Shown: positions 17,047 through 33,685, counted from the first letter of the stretch. The stretch is 64,000 bases of DNA from Streptomyces shenzhenensis (GCF_003688995.1 NZ_PENI01000044.1:1-64000); one strand, 5' to 3'. Notes: generated by a model not told the origin, from the letters alone. Program-made: numbers and translations.

Positions 17047-17169
17047 GTGGTCCCCTTCCGGGCACGGCTGTCACCGGTACGTACCGGTGGTGAGCGCTCG
17101 GCGCCGTTGCCGCGCGCAGGACTGGGGCCGCCCCGGGGGTGGACATCCGGGGGCGGCCGGCACCTCAGT

Positions 17170-17186
17170 GTTACCCCTGTGTAAAC
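17170..17186. promoter_or_regulatory. Palindromic site upstream of gdhA (possible nitrogen-regulator operator)
   Basis: GTTAC-CCCTGT-GTAAAC, 124 nt upstream of the gdhA start, is a near palindrome. The first half fits the GTnAC half of a GlnR site, but the second fits GAAAC only with a shifted spacer, so the match is imperfect. No clear -10/-35 was found. Confidence 0.3.
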
Positions 17187-17306
17187 GCCGAGGCCAGCCC
17201 CCCTACCGCGGATGTCCGCCATCTGAGACCCACACCCCCGGACAACCAACTCCCCGAGACCGACATCACACCCCGGAACGCGCCGGCGCTGTCGCTCGCC
17301 GTTGGC

Positions 17307-17963
17307 TCAGTTCGTGAAGCGGAACGTTGAGGTGATGGCGTCGAAGATGTCGAAGAACGAGTCGGCCAGGTCGAGTACCTGGCTGCTGCCGGCGACGAGG
17401 GCCACCTTGCCCTCCTGGCCCGGAACCGGGATGTAGGTCTGCATCAGCACGGCCCGGACGGTGCGATTGAGGCTGTCGTCCGGGACGGGGATGTCCTCGA
17501 TGCCATGGGTACGGGCGGCCGGACCGACCCCGGGTATGTCGACGGTCGTCACCTTCCGCCAGGAGTCACCCGGCTTCCTCGCTTCCTTGACGGCGAGTTG
17601 GGAGGCGATCGCGGCGGGATCGTTGGCCAGCGGCGCCCCCTCACTGGTGCGTCCGCCGACCAGCGAGACGGTGACCGAGCCGGTGATCGGGGTGTCCCCG
17701 CCGAAGCTCTCGGCCATGCAACCGCAGTACAGCGCGCCGGACTTCCAGGCGTCGGCCGCGGCCCTCCGCAGAAAGCCGGTGTACGTGTCGCGGTACGGAG
17801 CCAGTTCCGGGCGCTGCTCGACCCGCTCGTTCACCATGCGCCGGATCGAGTCGTCACGCGACTCCGGGCGTACGTCGAACTCCCACCACGACTCCGGCAC
17901 CTTGATGCGGAAGCCGCCGCGCTCGATGGTGAGCGTCTCCATGTAGCGGGCCATCGCTGTCAT
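17307..17963 (-). CDS. Conserved hypothetical protein next to a WXG100-like gene
   Basis: 218 aa from the ATG at 17963 (GGGGGA directly upstream; an ATG at 17954 is also possible). It has no signal peptide or membrane segment. It opens MTAMARYMETLTIERGGFRIKVPESWWEFD and has a Cys-containing SGALYCGCMAESFGG centre and a C-terminal VLDLADSFFDIFDAITSTFRFTN. I do not recognise a named domain. It is divergent from a WXG100-like gene across an 82-nt shared promoter gap, which suggests a common role, perhaps linked to type VII secretion. Confidence 0.8.
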   Translation of the reverse strand: MTAMARYMETLTIERGGFRIKVPESWWEFDVRPESRDDSIRRMVNERVEQRPELAPYRDTYTGFLRRAAADAWKSGALYCGCMAESFGGDTPITGSVTVSLVGGRTSEGAPLANDPAAIASQLAVKEARKPGDSWRKVTTVDIPGVGPAARTHGIEDIPVPDDSLNRTVRAVLMQTYIPVPGQEGKVALVAGSSQVLDLADSFFDIFDAITSTFRFTN

Positions 17964-18045
17964 GTCCCCCGTTTCGTCGGTCACTTGTCCAGGCAGCATG
18001 CTGTTGTACGGTGCGGCCCAGACTACGAGAACGGGGGACGGACGC

Positions 18046-18387
18046 ATGGGCAAGGGCAAGAGCGACCTCTCGCTCCCGCTGACCGAACTTGAGGACTACG
18101 GCCGGCGTCTGCGCTCGATCAAGACCCGCCTGAACCACACCAAGAAGCTCTTCGAGTCCTACAAGGACGACATCGGCGACGGCAAGGTCAACGACGCGCT
18201 GGACGACTTCGAGTCGAACTGGGAGGACGGCCGCGAGGACATCACCCGGCAACTGGACGCCCTCGCCGACATGTCCGACACGGTGGTGCGCGAGTTCCGG
18301 AAGCTCGACGACGACCTGGCGAAGAAGGTCGACGACGCGGTGAAGACTGAGGACAGACGAGGCCCGCGGCAACAGCGGCCGGAATGA
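18046..18387 (+). CDS. WXG100-like small helical protein
   Basis: 113 aa from the ATG at 18046; upstream extension of the frame is rejected because it crosses the promoter gap. The sequence is helical and charged, with a central turn FESNWEDGRED that resembles the WxG turn of ESAT-6-type proteins but reads W-E-D-G. A leading helix (SLPLTELEDYGRRLRSIKTR) and trailing helix (LDALADMSDTVVREFRKLDDD) flank it. Such proteins are type VII secretion substrates or partners; no secretion genes are in the window, so the role is inferred. Confidence 0.75.
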   Translation: MGKGKSDLSLPLTELEDYGRRLRSIKTRLNHTKKLFESYKDDIGDGKVNDALDDFESNWEDGREDITRQLDALADMSDTVVREFRKLDDDLAKKVDDAVKTEDRRGPRQQRPE

Positions 18388-18456
18388 CCCCCTGAACGCC
18401 CTCCGGCCCCGCCGCTCCCCCGACCGTCGTGCGCCCCCGCCCGGACGAACGCCGAA

Positions 18457-18486
18457 AGGCCCGTACGACCGGAGTCGTACGGGCCT
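18457..18486. terminator. Bidirectional terminator between the WXG100-like gene and tuf
   Basis: A perfect 13-bp inverted repeat, AGGCCCGTACGAC (18457-18469), loop CGGA, complement 18474-18486. It lies between convergent genes, so it can end both transcripts. Confidence 0.8.
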
Positions 18487-18514
18487 CTCAGAGACCTGCC
18501 GGGTCAGCCCGAGA

Positions 18515-19708
<1,194 letters not shown>

Positions 19709-19866
19709 TGGGGTCCTCCTGTGGAGTGGTTCTGTACGCCTTACTTCATCGGCGCCAGGTGATCTTTGCTGTAAAGGCCCGGAACCCGGGGGCGTTCCGT
19801 CCGCGTTTGCGGGGGAATGCCCCTGGAGGCTCCGGAGTCAAGCCTACGGCGTGTGAACGGGGTGCG

Positions 19867-21993
19867 TTACTCGCCCTTGGCCTTCGCGATGATCTCCTCG
19901 GCGACGTTCCGCGGAACCTCGGCGTAGGAGTCGAACTGCATCGAGTAGCTTGCGCGACCCGACGTCTTGCTGCGGAGGTCGCCGACGTAGCCGAACATCT
20001 CCGACAGGGGCACAAGGCCCTTGACGACGCGGGCACCGGCCCGCTCCTCCATGGCCTGGATCTGACCACGGCGGGAGTTGATGTCGCCGATGACCTCACC
20101 CATGTAGTCCTCGGGCGTGGTGACCTCGACGGCCATCATCGGCTCCAGGAGCACGGGGCCGGCCTTGCGCGCGGCCTCCTTGAAGGCCTGCGAACCGGCG
20201 ATCTTGAACGCGAGTTCGGAGGAGTCGACCTCGTGGTAGGCACCGTCGAGCAGGATGACCCGGACACCGGTCATCTCGTAGCCCGCCAGGATGCCGAACT
20301 GCATGGCCTCCTGCGCACCGGCGTCGACCGAAGGGATGTACTCCTTCGGGATGCGGCCACCGGTCACCTTGTTAACGAACTCGTACGAGGTGTCGCCACC
20401 CTCGAGCGGCTCGATCGAGATCTGCACCTTGGCGAACTGGCCGGTACCGCCAGTCTGCTTCTTGTGCGTGTAGTCGACCCGGTCGACCGTCTTGCGGATG
20501 GTCTCGCGGTACGCGACCTGCGGCTTGCCGACGTTGGCCTCGACCTTGAACTCACGGCGCATACGGTCGACCAGCACCTCGAGGTGCAGCTCGCCCATGC
20601 CGCCGATGATGGTCTGGCCGGTCTCCTCGTCCGAGTGGACCTGGAAGGACGGGTCCTCCTCGGCCAGGCGCTGGATCGCGATGCCCAGCTTCTCCTGGTC
20701 GCCCTTCGACTTGGGCTCGATGGCGACCTGGATGACCGGCGCCGGGAAGTCCATGGACTCCAGGATCACCGGGGCCTTCTCGTCGCTCAGCGTCTCACCG
20801 GTGGTGGTCTGCTTCAGGCCCATGACGGCGACGATGTCGCCGGCGCCCACCGCCTCGATCTCCTCACGCTTGTTGGCGTGCATGCGGTAGATCTTGCCGA
20901 TGCGCTCCTTGCGGCCCTTGACCGAGTTGAGCACGGCGGTGCCGGACACCAGGCGGCCGGAGTACACCCGGACGAAGGTGAGCTTGCCCAGGTGCGGGTC
21001 GCTCATGATCTTGAACGCCAGCGCGGACAGCGGCTCGTCCTCGGACGGCTTGCGCGTGACGACGACCTCGGGGTCCTTGACGTCGTGGCCCTCGATGGCC
21101 TCGACGTCGAGCGGCGAGGGGAGGTAGCGCACGACCGCGTCGAGCAGGGGCTGAACGCCCTTGTTCTTGAACGCGGTACCGCAGAACACCGGGGTGACGG
21201 TGGTGCTGCTGCTCTTGCCGGACGCGATGGTGATACGACGGATCGCCGCGTACAGCTGCTCCTCGGTGGGCTCCTCGCCCTCCAGGTACAGCTCCATCAG
21301 CTCTTCGTCGTTCTCGGCGACGGCCTCGAGCAGCTTGCCGCGCCACTCGTCGGCGGCCTCGGTGTGGGTGGCCGGGATGTCGACGATGTCGTACATCTCG
21401 CCCTTGGAGGCCTCGGCGGACCACACCAGGGCCTTCATCTTCACCAGGTCGACGACGCCCCTGAAGTCCGCCTCGGCACCGATCGGCAGCTGCATGACCA
21501 GCGGCTGGGCGCCCAGACGGTCGGAGATCATGTCGACGCAGCGGTGGAACTCGGCACCGGTGCGGTCGAGCTTGTTGACGAAGCAGATACGCGGGACGCC
21601 GTAGCGGTCCGCCTGACGCCACACCGTCTCGGACTGCGGCTCAACGCCGGCGACGCCGTCGAACACCGTCACGGCACCGTCGAGGACGCGCAGGGAGCGC
21701 TCCACCTCGACCGTGAAGTCGACGTGGCCCGGGGTGTCGATGATGTTGATGGTGTGGTCGACGTCTTCCAGCGGCCAGTGACAGGTGGTGGCAGCAGAGG
21801 TGATCGTGATGCCACGCTCCTGCTCCTGCTCCATCCAGTCCATGGTGGCAGCGCCGTCATGGACCTCACCGAGCTTGTACGAAACGCCGGTGTAGAACAG
21901 GATCCGCTCGGTGGTGGTCGTCTTGCCCGCGTCGATGTGGGCCATGATCCCGATGTTGCGGACCTTGGCCAGGTCAAGTGAAGTGGTAGCCAT
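19867..21993 (-). CDS. fusA: Elongation factor G
   Basis: GTPase catalysing ribosomal translocation. It is 708 aa with G1 AHIDAGKT at residues 18-25, G3 DTPGHVDF and G4 NKLDRTG. Domain IV/V motifs include GGMGELHLEVLVDRMRREF and YTHKKQTGGTGQFAKVQI. The C-terminus ends EEIIAKAKGE. It sits 39 nt after rpsG in the str operon. Confidence 0.98.
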   Translation of the reverse strand: MATTSLDLAKVRNIGIMAHIDAGKTTTTERILFYTGVSYKLGEVHDGAATMDWMEQEQERGITITSAATTCHWPLEDVDHTINIIDTPGHVDFTVEVERSLRVLDGAVTVFDGVAGVEPQSETVWRQADRYGVPRICFVNKLDRTGAEFHRCVDMISDRLGAQPLVMQLPIGAEADFRGVVDLVKMKALVWSAEASKGEMYDIVDIPATHTEAADEWRGKLLEAVAENDEELMELYLEGEEPTEEQLYAAIRRITIASGKSSSTTVTPVFCGTAFKNKGVQPLLDAVVRYLPSPLDVEAIEGHDVKDPEVVVTRKPSEDEPLSALAFKIMSDPHLGKLTFVRVYSGRLVSGTAVLNSVKGRKERIGKIYRMHANKREEIEAVGAGDIVAVMGLKQTTTGETLSDEKAPVILESMDFPAPVIQVAIEPKSKGDQEKLGIAIQRLAEEDPSFQVHSDEETGQTIIGGMGELHLEVLVDRMRREFKVEANVGKPQVAYRETIRKTVDRVDYTHKKQTGGTGQFAKVQISIEPLEGGDTSYEFVNKVTGGRIPKEYIPSVDAGAQEAMQFGILAGYEMTGVRVILLDGAYHEVDSSELAFKIAGSQAFKEAARKAGPVLLEPMMAVEVTTPEDYMGEVIGDINSRRGQIQAMEERAGARVVKGLVPLSEMFGYVGDLRSKTSGRASYSMQFDSYAEVPRNVAEEIIAKAKGE

Positions 21994-22032
21994 AAGGCTT
22001 CAGTCTTCTCTCGGTCTCGATGTGGGTAGCGA

Positions 22033-22503
22033 CTACCAGCGGTAGTGCGCGAAGGCCTTGTTGGACTCGGCCATCTTGTGCGTGTCCTCGCGCTTCTTCA
22101 CCGCGGCACCGAGGCCGTTGGAGGCGTCGAGGAGCTCGTTCAGCAGCCGCTCGGTCATCGTCTTCTCGCGGCGGGCGCGGGAGTAACCGACGAGCCAGCG
22201 CAGCGCGAGCGTGTTGGCGCGACCGGGCTTGACCTCGATCGGAACCTGGTACGTCGCACCACCGACACGGCGGGACTTGACCTCGAGGGTCGGCTTGATG
22301 TTCTCGAGGGCGCGCTTCAGCGTGATGATCGGGTCGTTGCCCGTCTTCTCGCGCAGACCCTCCATGGCGCCGTAGACGATGCGCTCGGCGGTGGAGCGCT
22401 TGCCGTTCAGCAGCACCTTGTTGATCAGGGAGGTCACCAGAGGGGAGCCGTAAACCGGGTCGATGATGACCGGGCGCTTCGGGGCGGGGCCCTTACGAGG
22501 CAT
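22033..22503 (-). CDS. rpsG: 30S ribosomal protein S7
   Basis: Primary 16S rRNA-binding protein of the head. It is 156 aa, begins MPRKGPAPKRPVIIDPVYGS and ends MAESNKAFAHYRW. It lies 2 nt after rpsL. In E. coli S7 represses its own operon through the rpsL-rpsG gap; here that gap is only 2 nt, so that mechanism cannot be identical. Confidence 0.98.
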   Translation of the reverse strand: MPRKGPAPKRPVIIDPVYGSPLVTSLINKVLLNGKRSTAERIVYGAMEGLREKTGNDPIITLKRALENIKPTLEVKSRRVGGATYQVPIEVKPGRANTLALRWLVGYSRARREKTMTERLLNELLDASNGLGAAVKKREDTHKMAESNKAFAHYRW

Positions 22504-22505
22504 TC

Positions 22506-22877
22506 TTACTTCTCCTTCTTGGCGCCGTAACGGCTGCGGGCCTGCTTGCGGTTCTTGACGCCCTGGGTGTCCAGGGAGCCTCGGATGATCTTGTAGCGAA
22601 CACCCGGCAGGTCCTTCACACGGCCGCCGCGCACGAGCACGATGGAGTGCTCCTGCAGGTTGTGTCCCTCACCCGGAATGTAAGCGGTGACCTCGATGCC
22701 GCTGGTCAGACGCACACGCGCGACCTTACGCAGGGCCGAGTTCGGCTTCTTCGGGGTGGTCGTGAACACACGCGTGCAGACGCCACGACGCTGGGGCGAA
22801 CCCTCGAGTGCGGGCGTCTTGTTCTTCTCGACCTTGTCCTGCCGGCCCTTACGGACCAGCTGCTGGATCGTAGGCAC
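22506..22877 (-). CDS. rpsL: 30S ribosomal protein S12
   Basis: Decoding-centre protein. The GTG at 22877 gives the standard 123 aa (MPTIQQLVRKGRQDK...). Lys43 (TTPKKPNS) and Lys88 (GGRVKDLPGVRYK), the residues changed in streptomycin-resistant Streptomyces, are both the usual lysines, so a streptomycin-sensitive ribosome is expected. Longer upstream frame is non-coding leader. CGGAGA lies about 6 nt upstream of the start. Confidence 0.98.
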   Translation of the reverse strand: MPTIQQLVRKGRQDKVEKNKTPALEGSPQRRGVCTRVFTTTPKKPNSALRKVARVRLTSGIEVTAYIPGEGHNLQEHSIVLVRGGRVKDLPGVRYKIIRGSLDTQGVKNRKQARSRYGAKKEK

Positions 22878-22925
22878 TACTTCTCCGGTTTCTGTGTGCC
22901 GATGTGTACAGCTAACCTGGAACGC

Positions 22926-22952
22926 CTCCGACCCACGCGGTCGGGTGTGTCG
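22926..22952 (-). promoter_or_regulatory. Conserved leader hairpin motif, rpsL copy
   Basis: The same element as at 15078-15104: CGACAC, one variable base, CCCGACCGCGTGGGTCGG and AG, 26 of 27 positions identical. It lies 49 nt upstream of rpsL and about 120 nt downstream of the predicted promoter, so it is in the transcribed leader. Confidence 0.6.
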
Positions 22953-23070
22953 AATCCCGCAGACTCCCGCCTGACGGCGGAAAAGTCGCAGATTACGGTG
23001 GCCGATGTCGGCTCGCCATGCGGTTGAAGGCACGCACGAGAGCCAGGGCACACCCCAGGCACAAGGTCTG

Positions 23071-23099
23071 AGCGTACCTAGCGCATTCGCTGCGGTCAA
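23071..23099 (-). promoter_or_regulatory. rpsL (str operon) promoter
   Basis: On the minus strand TTGACC (23099-23094), a 17-nt spacer and TACGCT (23076-23071) form a near-consensus vegetative-sigma promoter about 195 nt upstream of rpsL. The neighbouring bases are AT-rich (TTTGTTTTGACC), unusual in this GC-rich DNA. Bases 23100-23240 hold nothing else that I recognise. Confidence 0.7.
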
Positions 23100-23241
23100 A
23101 ACAAATGGGACGCGGCCGCCTCGCCCCGCGAGTGATGGCGAGCCCGAGCACCCTGTGTGATCTTCCCATCGCCAGGTCACCGCCCGCGCCGGAGCGGCCG
23201 GCGAGGCCTCAGGACCCGCCTGGAACACGGAGCCGAACACG

Positions 23242-23282
23242 CCGAAGGGCGGTCACCCCGTACCGGAGTGGCCGCCCTTCGG
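23242..23282 (-). terminator. rpoBC terminator
   Basis: Stem of CCGAAGGGCGG, one mismatch, CAC (23242-23256) with its complement (23268-23282), directly after the rpoC stop codon (about 14 nt). No long U-run follows, which is normal for Streptomyces terminators. Confidence 0.75.
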
Positions 23283-23296
23283 TTCAAGCTGCTCGC

Positions 23297-27196
<3,900 letters not shown>

Positions 27197-27255
27197 TATG
27201 CGTCAATCCCTCTCAGGGTCGTAAGTCTGTGGTCTGAAACGGGGGCCTGGGGGTC

Positions 27256-27293
27256 GGCGGGGACTGGACCCTCATCTGGGTCCGGTCCCCGCC
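27256..27293 (-). promoter_or_regulatory. Hairpin in the rpoB-rpoC gap
   Basis: A 16-bp stem with one mismatch (27256-27271 with 27278-27293, base GGCGGGGAC) fills the gap between the two polymerase genes. No U-run follows and the genes are co-transcribed, so it is more likely a processing or stability element than a terminator. Confidence 0.5.
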
Positions 27294-27302
27294 GGACTCC
27301 CG

Positions 27303-30788
<3,486 letters not shown>

Positions 30789-30952
30789 GAGGGGGTCCTT
30801 CCGAGGGCTCGGACTCACTACGCGCGTACCGGCCCCTCTCCCGTGCGGGACGACAGAAACCCCAGGTCAGGGTAGGTTCGGTCATCGATGCTCGAGTGAG
30901 GACAGACCCCTGGTGACGGGCAGGGGACAGCTAACAGGCAGCGCAAAGGGTC

Positions 30953-30981
30953 AGTGTAGCCACTCGGCACACTGATGTCCA
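30953..30981 (-). promoter_or_regulatory. rpoB promoter
   Basis: TGGACA (30981-30976), 17-nt spacer, TACACT (30958-30953) on the minus strand, about 165 nt upstream of the TTG start of rpoB. It is close to the vegetative-sigma consensus and implies a long leader. The promoter makes rpoBC transcription independent of rplJL. Confidence 0.65.
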
Positions 30982-31110
30982 GTCCCGCTTTTCGGAGACC
31001 CTCGTTGTCCTCAACGCCTGCGCCATGCCTGCCTTCAACGCACGTTGATACTGCCCTCTTCGTCGTCGATCCATGCCTCGGATCTCGGATCGTTGTGACG
31101 ACGCGTCCTG

Positions 31111-31139
31111 AGAATTGCGCGCTGCGTGCGGTTCGTCAA
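31111..31139 (-). promoter_or_regulatory. Second possible rpoB promoter
   Basis: TTGACG (31139-31134), 17-nt spacer, AATTCT (31116-31111), about 320 nt upstream of rpoB. The -35 is good and the -10 is weaker. It lies between the rplL terminator and the main rpoB promoter. Confidence 0.35.
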
Positions 31140-31244
31140 GGCCCCCCAGTCCAACCCGGGCTTCCAGGGACACGACGAAGATCACCATACCCCCCGCTCG
31201 CTCGGGTGCAAGGCAACCGCGGTCGGACCTCCGGGAAAGCCGAA

Positions 31245-31272
31245 GAGCGACCACCCGGATGGATGATCGCTC
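31245..31272 (-). terminator. rplJL terminator
   Basis: On the transcript GAGCGAUCAUCC pairs with GGGUGGUCGCUC (12 bp, three G-U pairs) over a 4-nt loop, followed by UUCGGCUUU. It lies 75 nt after rplL. Confidence 0.7.
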
Positions 31273-31347
31273 CTCGGTGTGCTCGCGTTACAGCCCGCTC
31301 AGGGCCGCAAGGGGCGTGCGACGGGGTTCGCGGAACCCCGGAAGGCC

Positions 31348-31731
31348 TTACTTGACCTCGACGGAGGCACCGGCGCCCTCGAGGGACTCCTTGGCCTTGT
31401 CCGCGGCCTCCTTGTTGACCTTCTCCAGAACCGGCTTCGGCGCACCGTCGACCAGGTCCTTGGCCTCCTTCAGGCCCAGGGAGGTCAGCTCGCGCACGAC
31501 CTTGATGACCTGGATCTTCTTCTCGCCGGCGCCGGTGAGGACGACGTCGAACTCGTCCTTCTCCTCGGGGGCCTCGGCCGCGGCGCCCGGGGCACCCGGG
31601 GCGGCAACGGCGACCGCGGCAGCGGCAGCGGTGACGTCGAACTTCTCCTCGAACGCCTTCACGAACTCGGAGAGCTGGATGAGGGTCATCGACTCGAACT
31701 CGGCGAGCAGTTCGTCCTGGGTGAGAGCCAT
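31348..31731 (-). CDS. rplL: 50S ribosomal protein L7/L12
   Basis: Stalk protein, present in several copies per ribosome, that recruits translation GTPases. It is 127 aa: N-terminal dimer domain MALTQDELLAEFESMTLIQL, Ala-rich hinge of about residues 37-55, C-terminal domain with VIKVVRELTSLGLKEAKDLVDGAPKPVLEKV. GGAAGGAAAG precedes the ATG. The 113-nt gap after rplJ folds into a closed RNA structure. Confidence 0.98.
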   Translation of the reverse strand: MALTQDELLAEFESMTLIQLSEFVKAFEEKFDVTAAAAAVAVAAPGAPGAAAEAPEEKDEFDVVLTGAGEKKIQVIKVVRELTSLGLKEAKDLVDGAPKPVLEKVNKEAADKAKESLEGAGASVEVK

Positions 31732-31748
31732 GATGGCTTTCCTTCCAC

Positions 31749-31847
31749 TAATTCGGCTGGTGCCGGATGTACATGTCTGGCGGGCGTACGTGCGGCCCGC
31801 TACGACCTCCGCCGCAGGCGGCGGTGGTCATGTCGCGAGCCGAATTA
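31749..31847 (-). promoter_or_regulatory. Structured RNA spacer rplJ-rplL
   Basis: The transcript pairs UAAUUCGGCU (31847-31838, including the rplJ stop codon) with AGCCGAAUUA (31758-31749), a perfect 10-bp stem closing a 99-nt domain. Inside are GACC-n-CCGCCG-CCUG-CGGCGG-n-GGUC (31804-31829) and GCGGGC/GCCCGC (31780-31800). The domain ends 18 nt before rplL, so it could tune L12 translation relative to L10. Pairing is seen; function is inferred. Confidence 0.5.
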
Positions 31848-32375
31848 CTCGGCACCGCCCTGCTCGGCCTGCTTGGCGCGCAGCGCGTCCACGGTGCGGA
31901 CGAGCTTCGACGGGAGCGCCTGGAAGACCTGAGCAGCCTGGGTCTGCTTGCCCTTCAGAGCGCCCGCCAGCTTGGCGAGCAGAACCTCGCGGGACTCGAG
32001 GTCCGCAAGCTTCTTGATCTCGTCGGCAGACAGCGCCTTGCCGTCAAGGACACCGCCCTTGATGACGAGATTCGGGTTGTCCTTGGCAAAGTCACGGAGA
32101 CCCTTCGCCGACTCCACCGGGTCACCGGTGACGAAGGCGACAGCCGTCGGACCGTTGAACAGGTCGTCCAGCGTCGTGATCCCGGCCTCGTTGGCCGCAA
32201 TCTTGGTCAGCGTGTTCTTCACCACGGCGTACTGGGCGTTCTCACCGAGCGACCGGCGCAGCGTCTTGAGCTGCGCCACGGTGAGACCGCGGTACTCGGT
32301 CAGCATGGCAGCGCTGGAGTTGCGGAACTGCTCCGTCAACTCGGCCACTGCGGCAGCCTTGTCGGGCCTCGCCAT
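31845..32375 (-). CDS. rplJ: 50S ribosomal protein L10
   Basis: Base of the L12 stalk and, in other bacteria, autorepressor of its own leader. The ATG at 32375 gives 176 aa (MARPDKAAAVAELTEQFRNS...), the expected Streptomyces length, with GGAAGGAGG upstream. Motifs YRGLTVAQLKTLRRSL and KNTLTKIA are present, and the C-terminal helix that binds L12 dimers ends QAEQGGAE. The open frame upstream of the ATG is leader. Confidence 0.97.
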   Translation of the reverse strand: MARPDKAAAVAELTEQFRNSSAAMLTEYRGLTVAQLKTLRRSLGENAQYAVVKNTLTKIAANEAGITTLDDLFNGPTAVAFVTGDPVESAKGLRDFAKDNPNLVIKGGVLDGKALSADEIKKLADLESREVLLAKLAGALKGKQTQAAQVFQALPSKLVRTVDALRAKQAEQGGAE

Positions 32376-32433
32376 AGAGCCTCGGCCTCCTTCCGGGTGA
32401 TTCTGACCGCGCGGACCCGAAGGAGGACTGGGG

Positions 32434-32466
32434 AAACGAAACGCCCCGGCACAGGTGCACGGGGCG
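32434..32466 (-). promoter_or_regulatory. Terminator-like hairpin in the rplJ leader (candidate attenuator)
   Basis: In the transcript CGCCCCG-U-GCA-CCUG-UGC-CGGGGCG (32466-32442) is followed directly by UUUCGUUUC (32441-32433), the shape of an intrinsic terminator, 58 nt before the rplJ ATG. L10 leaders in Firmicutes use transcription attenuation by L10-L12. A matching anti-terminator fold was not worked out here. Confidence 0.55.
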
Positions 32467-32615
32467 GACTCGACCGGTCGTACACGCGCTGGCGCGCGCA
32501 CTCCGGGAGTTCTTCCTCTGTCACCTGCGCGGGTCGCCCACTTTTCAGCGGATCCTTCGGCCACCGCGCGCTCGGACGAACGCGCGGCAACGACCAGCGG
32601 TCTTTGGCTTCCGTA

Positions 32616-32643
32616 GGAGAGTAGAGGAACGGATCGCTGTCAA
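32616..32643 (-). promoter_or_regulatory. rplJL promoter (perfect -35 box)
   Basis: A consensus TTGACA lies at 32643-32638 on the minus strand, about 265 nt upstream of rplJ. The -10 is unclear: TACTCT follows after 14 nt and TCTCCTAC around 17-20 nt. The long leader fits an L10-type regulatory leader. Confidence 0.5.
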
Positions 32644-32669
32644 GCAAATCCGTCCGTAGGGGCCCAGGC

Positions 32670-33527
32670 TCAGCCCTGCTCGGCCGACTGCATCATCTCG
32701 GCCAGGTCGGCGGTGTCCTTGGCGGGCGGAGCGGTGACCTTCACCGGCTCGTTGTAGTCGAGGAAGGTGATCGTCATGTCGAGCGGACCCTTCTTGGCGT
32801 CGCCGCGCATGCGGAACTGCTTCGTGTGGTTCTCCCCGTCGATCCACATGTCCATGGTCATCGCGTCGATGCCCATCTCCTCGTACTGCTCGATGCTCGC
32901 CTCGCGCCGCTCGCGGACCTCCTTGTCCTCGTCCTTGAGCGTGGCCCGCAGGTCGTCGAGGCTGACCGTGCCCTTGTAGTGGGTGGTCTCCACGCCGTCG
33001 ACGGTCTCGGTGCCGACCTCCTTCACGTCCTTGGAGCCGGTGAGGAAGGTGGAGTCGGCGGCCGGGTTCTTGCCGGCCTCGCCGGCGCCGAGCTGGTCCA
33101 TGTCGAGCCCGCCCTCCTTGCCGAGGGCGGACATGTCGAACTTGATCCAGCTCTTGCCGTCCATCTCCTTGGCCATCTCGGCGTTGCCGCCGAGATACAT
33201 CGCCTTGTCGACGAGCCGGATCTCCATCTCTCCGTCGGTGGCCTTGTCCTCGACCGCCATCTTCATGCTCATGGCCAGCGGCTCGATGCTCATCGCCGCC
33301 TCGCCCTTGATCCGGCCCTCGCCCGGGACACTGCCGGTCAGCCGGTAGCGGAACGACGTGATGTCGTCCGCGTTCTGCGCGGCCTTGGCGATGGCCGCCA
33401 CCGGCTCCAGCGCGGGCGACTTCGCCTCGCCGTCCTTCGCGCCGCAGCCGACCGCACCCCCGGCGAGGAGCAGGACGGCAAGACCGGTGGCCCCCACAGA
33501 CGACCTCATGGACACAGCAGACCTCAT
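32670..33527 (-). CDS. LppX/LprG-like lipoprotein A
   Basis: 285-aa predicted lipoprotein: signal peptide with a hydrophobic run (GATGLAVLLLAGGAVGC) and a lipobox ending at Cys, then a mature domain beginning GAKDGEAKSPALEPVAAIAK. The pattern ITSFRYRLTG, AMYLGGN, GKSWIKFD and MDMWIDGENHTKQFRMRGD is that of the LppX/LprAFG beta-sandwich family, which carry lipids across the cell wall in mycobacteria. It is paralogous to the next gene. GGGGGGAAG precedes the ATG at 33527. Confidence 0.85.
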   Translation of the reverse strand: MRSAVSMRSSVGATGLAVLLLAGGAVGCGAKDGEAKSPALEPVAAIAKAAQNADDITSFRYRLTGSVPGEGRIKGEAAMSIEPLAMSMKMAVEDKATDGEMEIRLVDKAMYLGGNAEMAKEMDGKSWIKFDMSALGKEGGLDMDQLGAGEAGKNPAADSTFLTGSKDVKEVGTETVDGVETTHYKGTVSLDDLRATLKDEDKEVRERREASIEQYEEMGIDAMTMDMWIDGENHTKQFRMRGDAKKGPLDMTITFLDYNEPVKVTAPPAKDTADLAEMMQSAEQG

Positions 33528-33685
33528 CTTCCCCCCACGTCACACGTGGAACACATGGAACACATGCCCGATTCACAGTAAACGGCTAGATCGTATCCGG
33601 CGCGAAACCGCGGAGTCTTCCGGGTTTGTCGGTGCCCCTTGGTGAATGCTTGGCGAACGCTTGACCGGACAGGGCTCAGGAGGAC

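Noticed and set aside
22878..23240. Upstream extension of the rpsL frame
   Set aside because: It covers the promoter and leader; S12 begins at the GTG at 22877.
30789..30818. Ten extra N-terminal codons of rpoB
   Set aside because: The ribosome binding site GGAAGGA lies inside them and the TTG at 30788 gives the standard 1161-aa protein.
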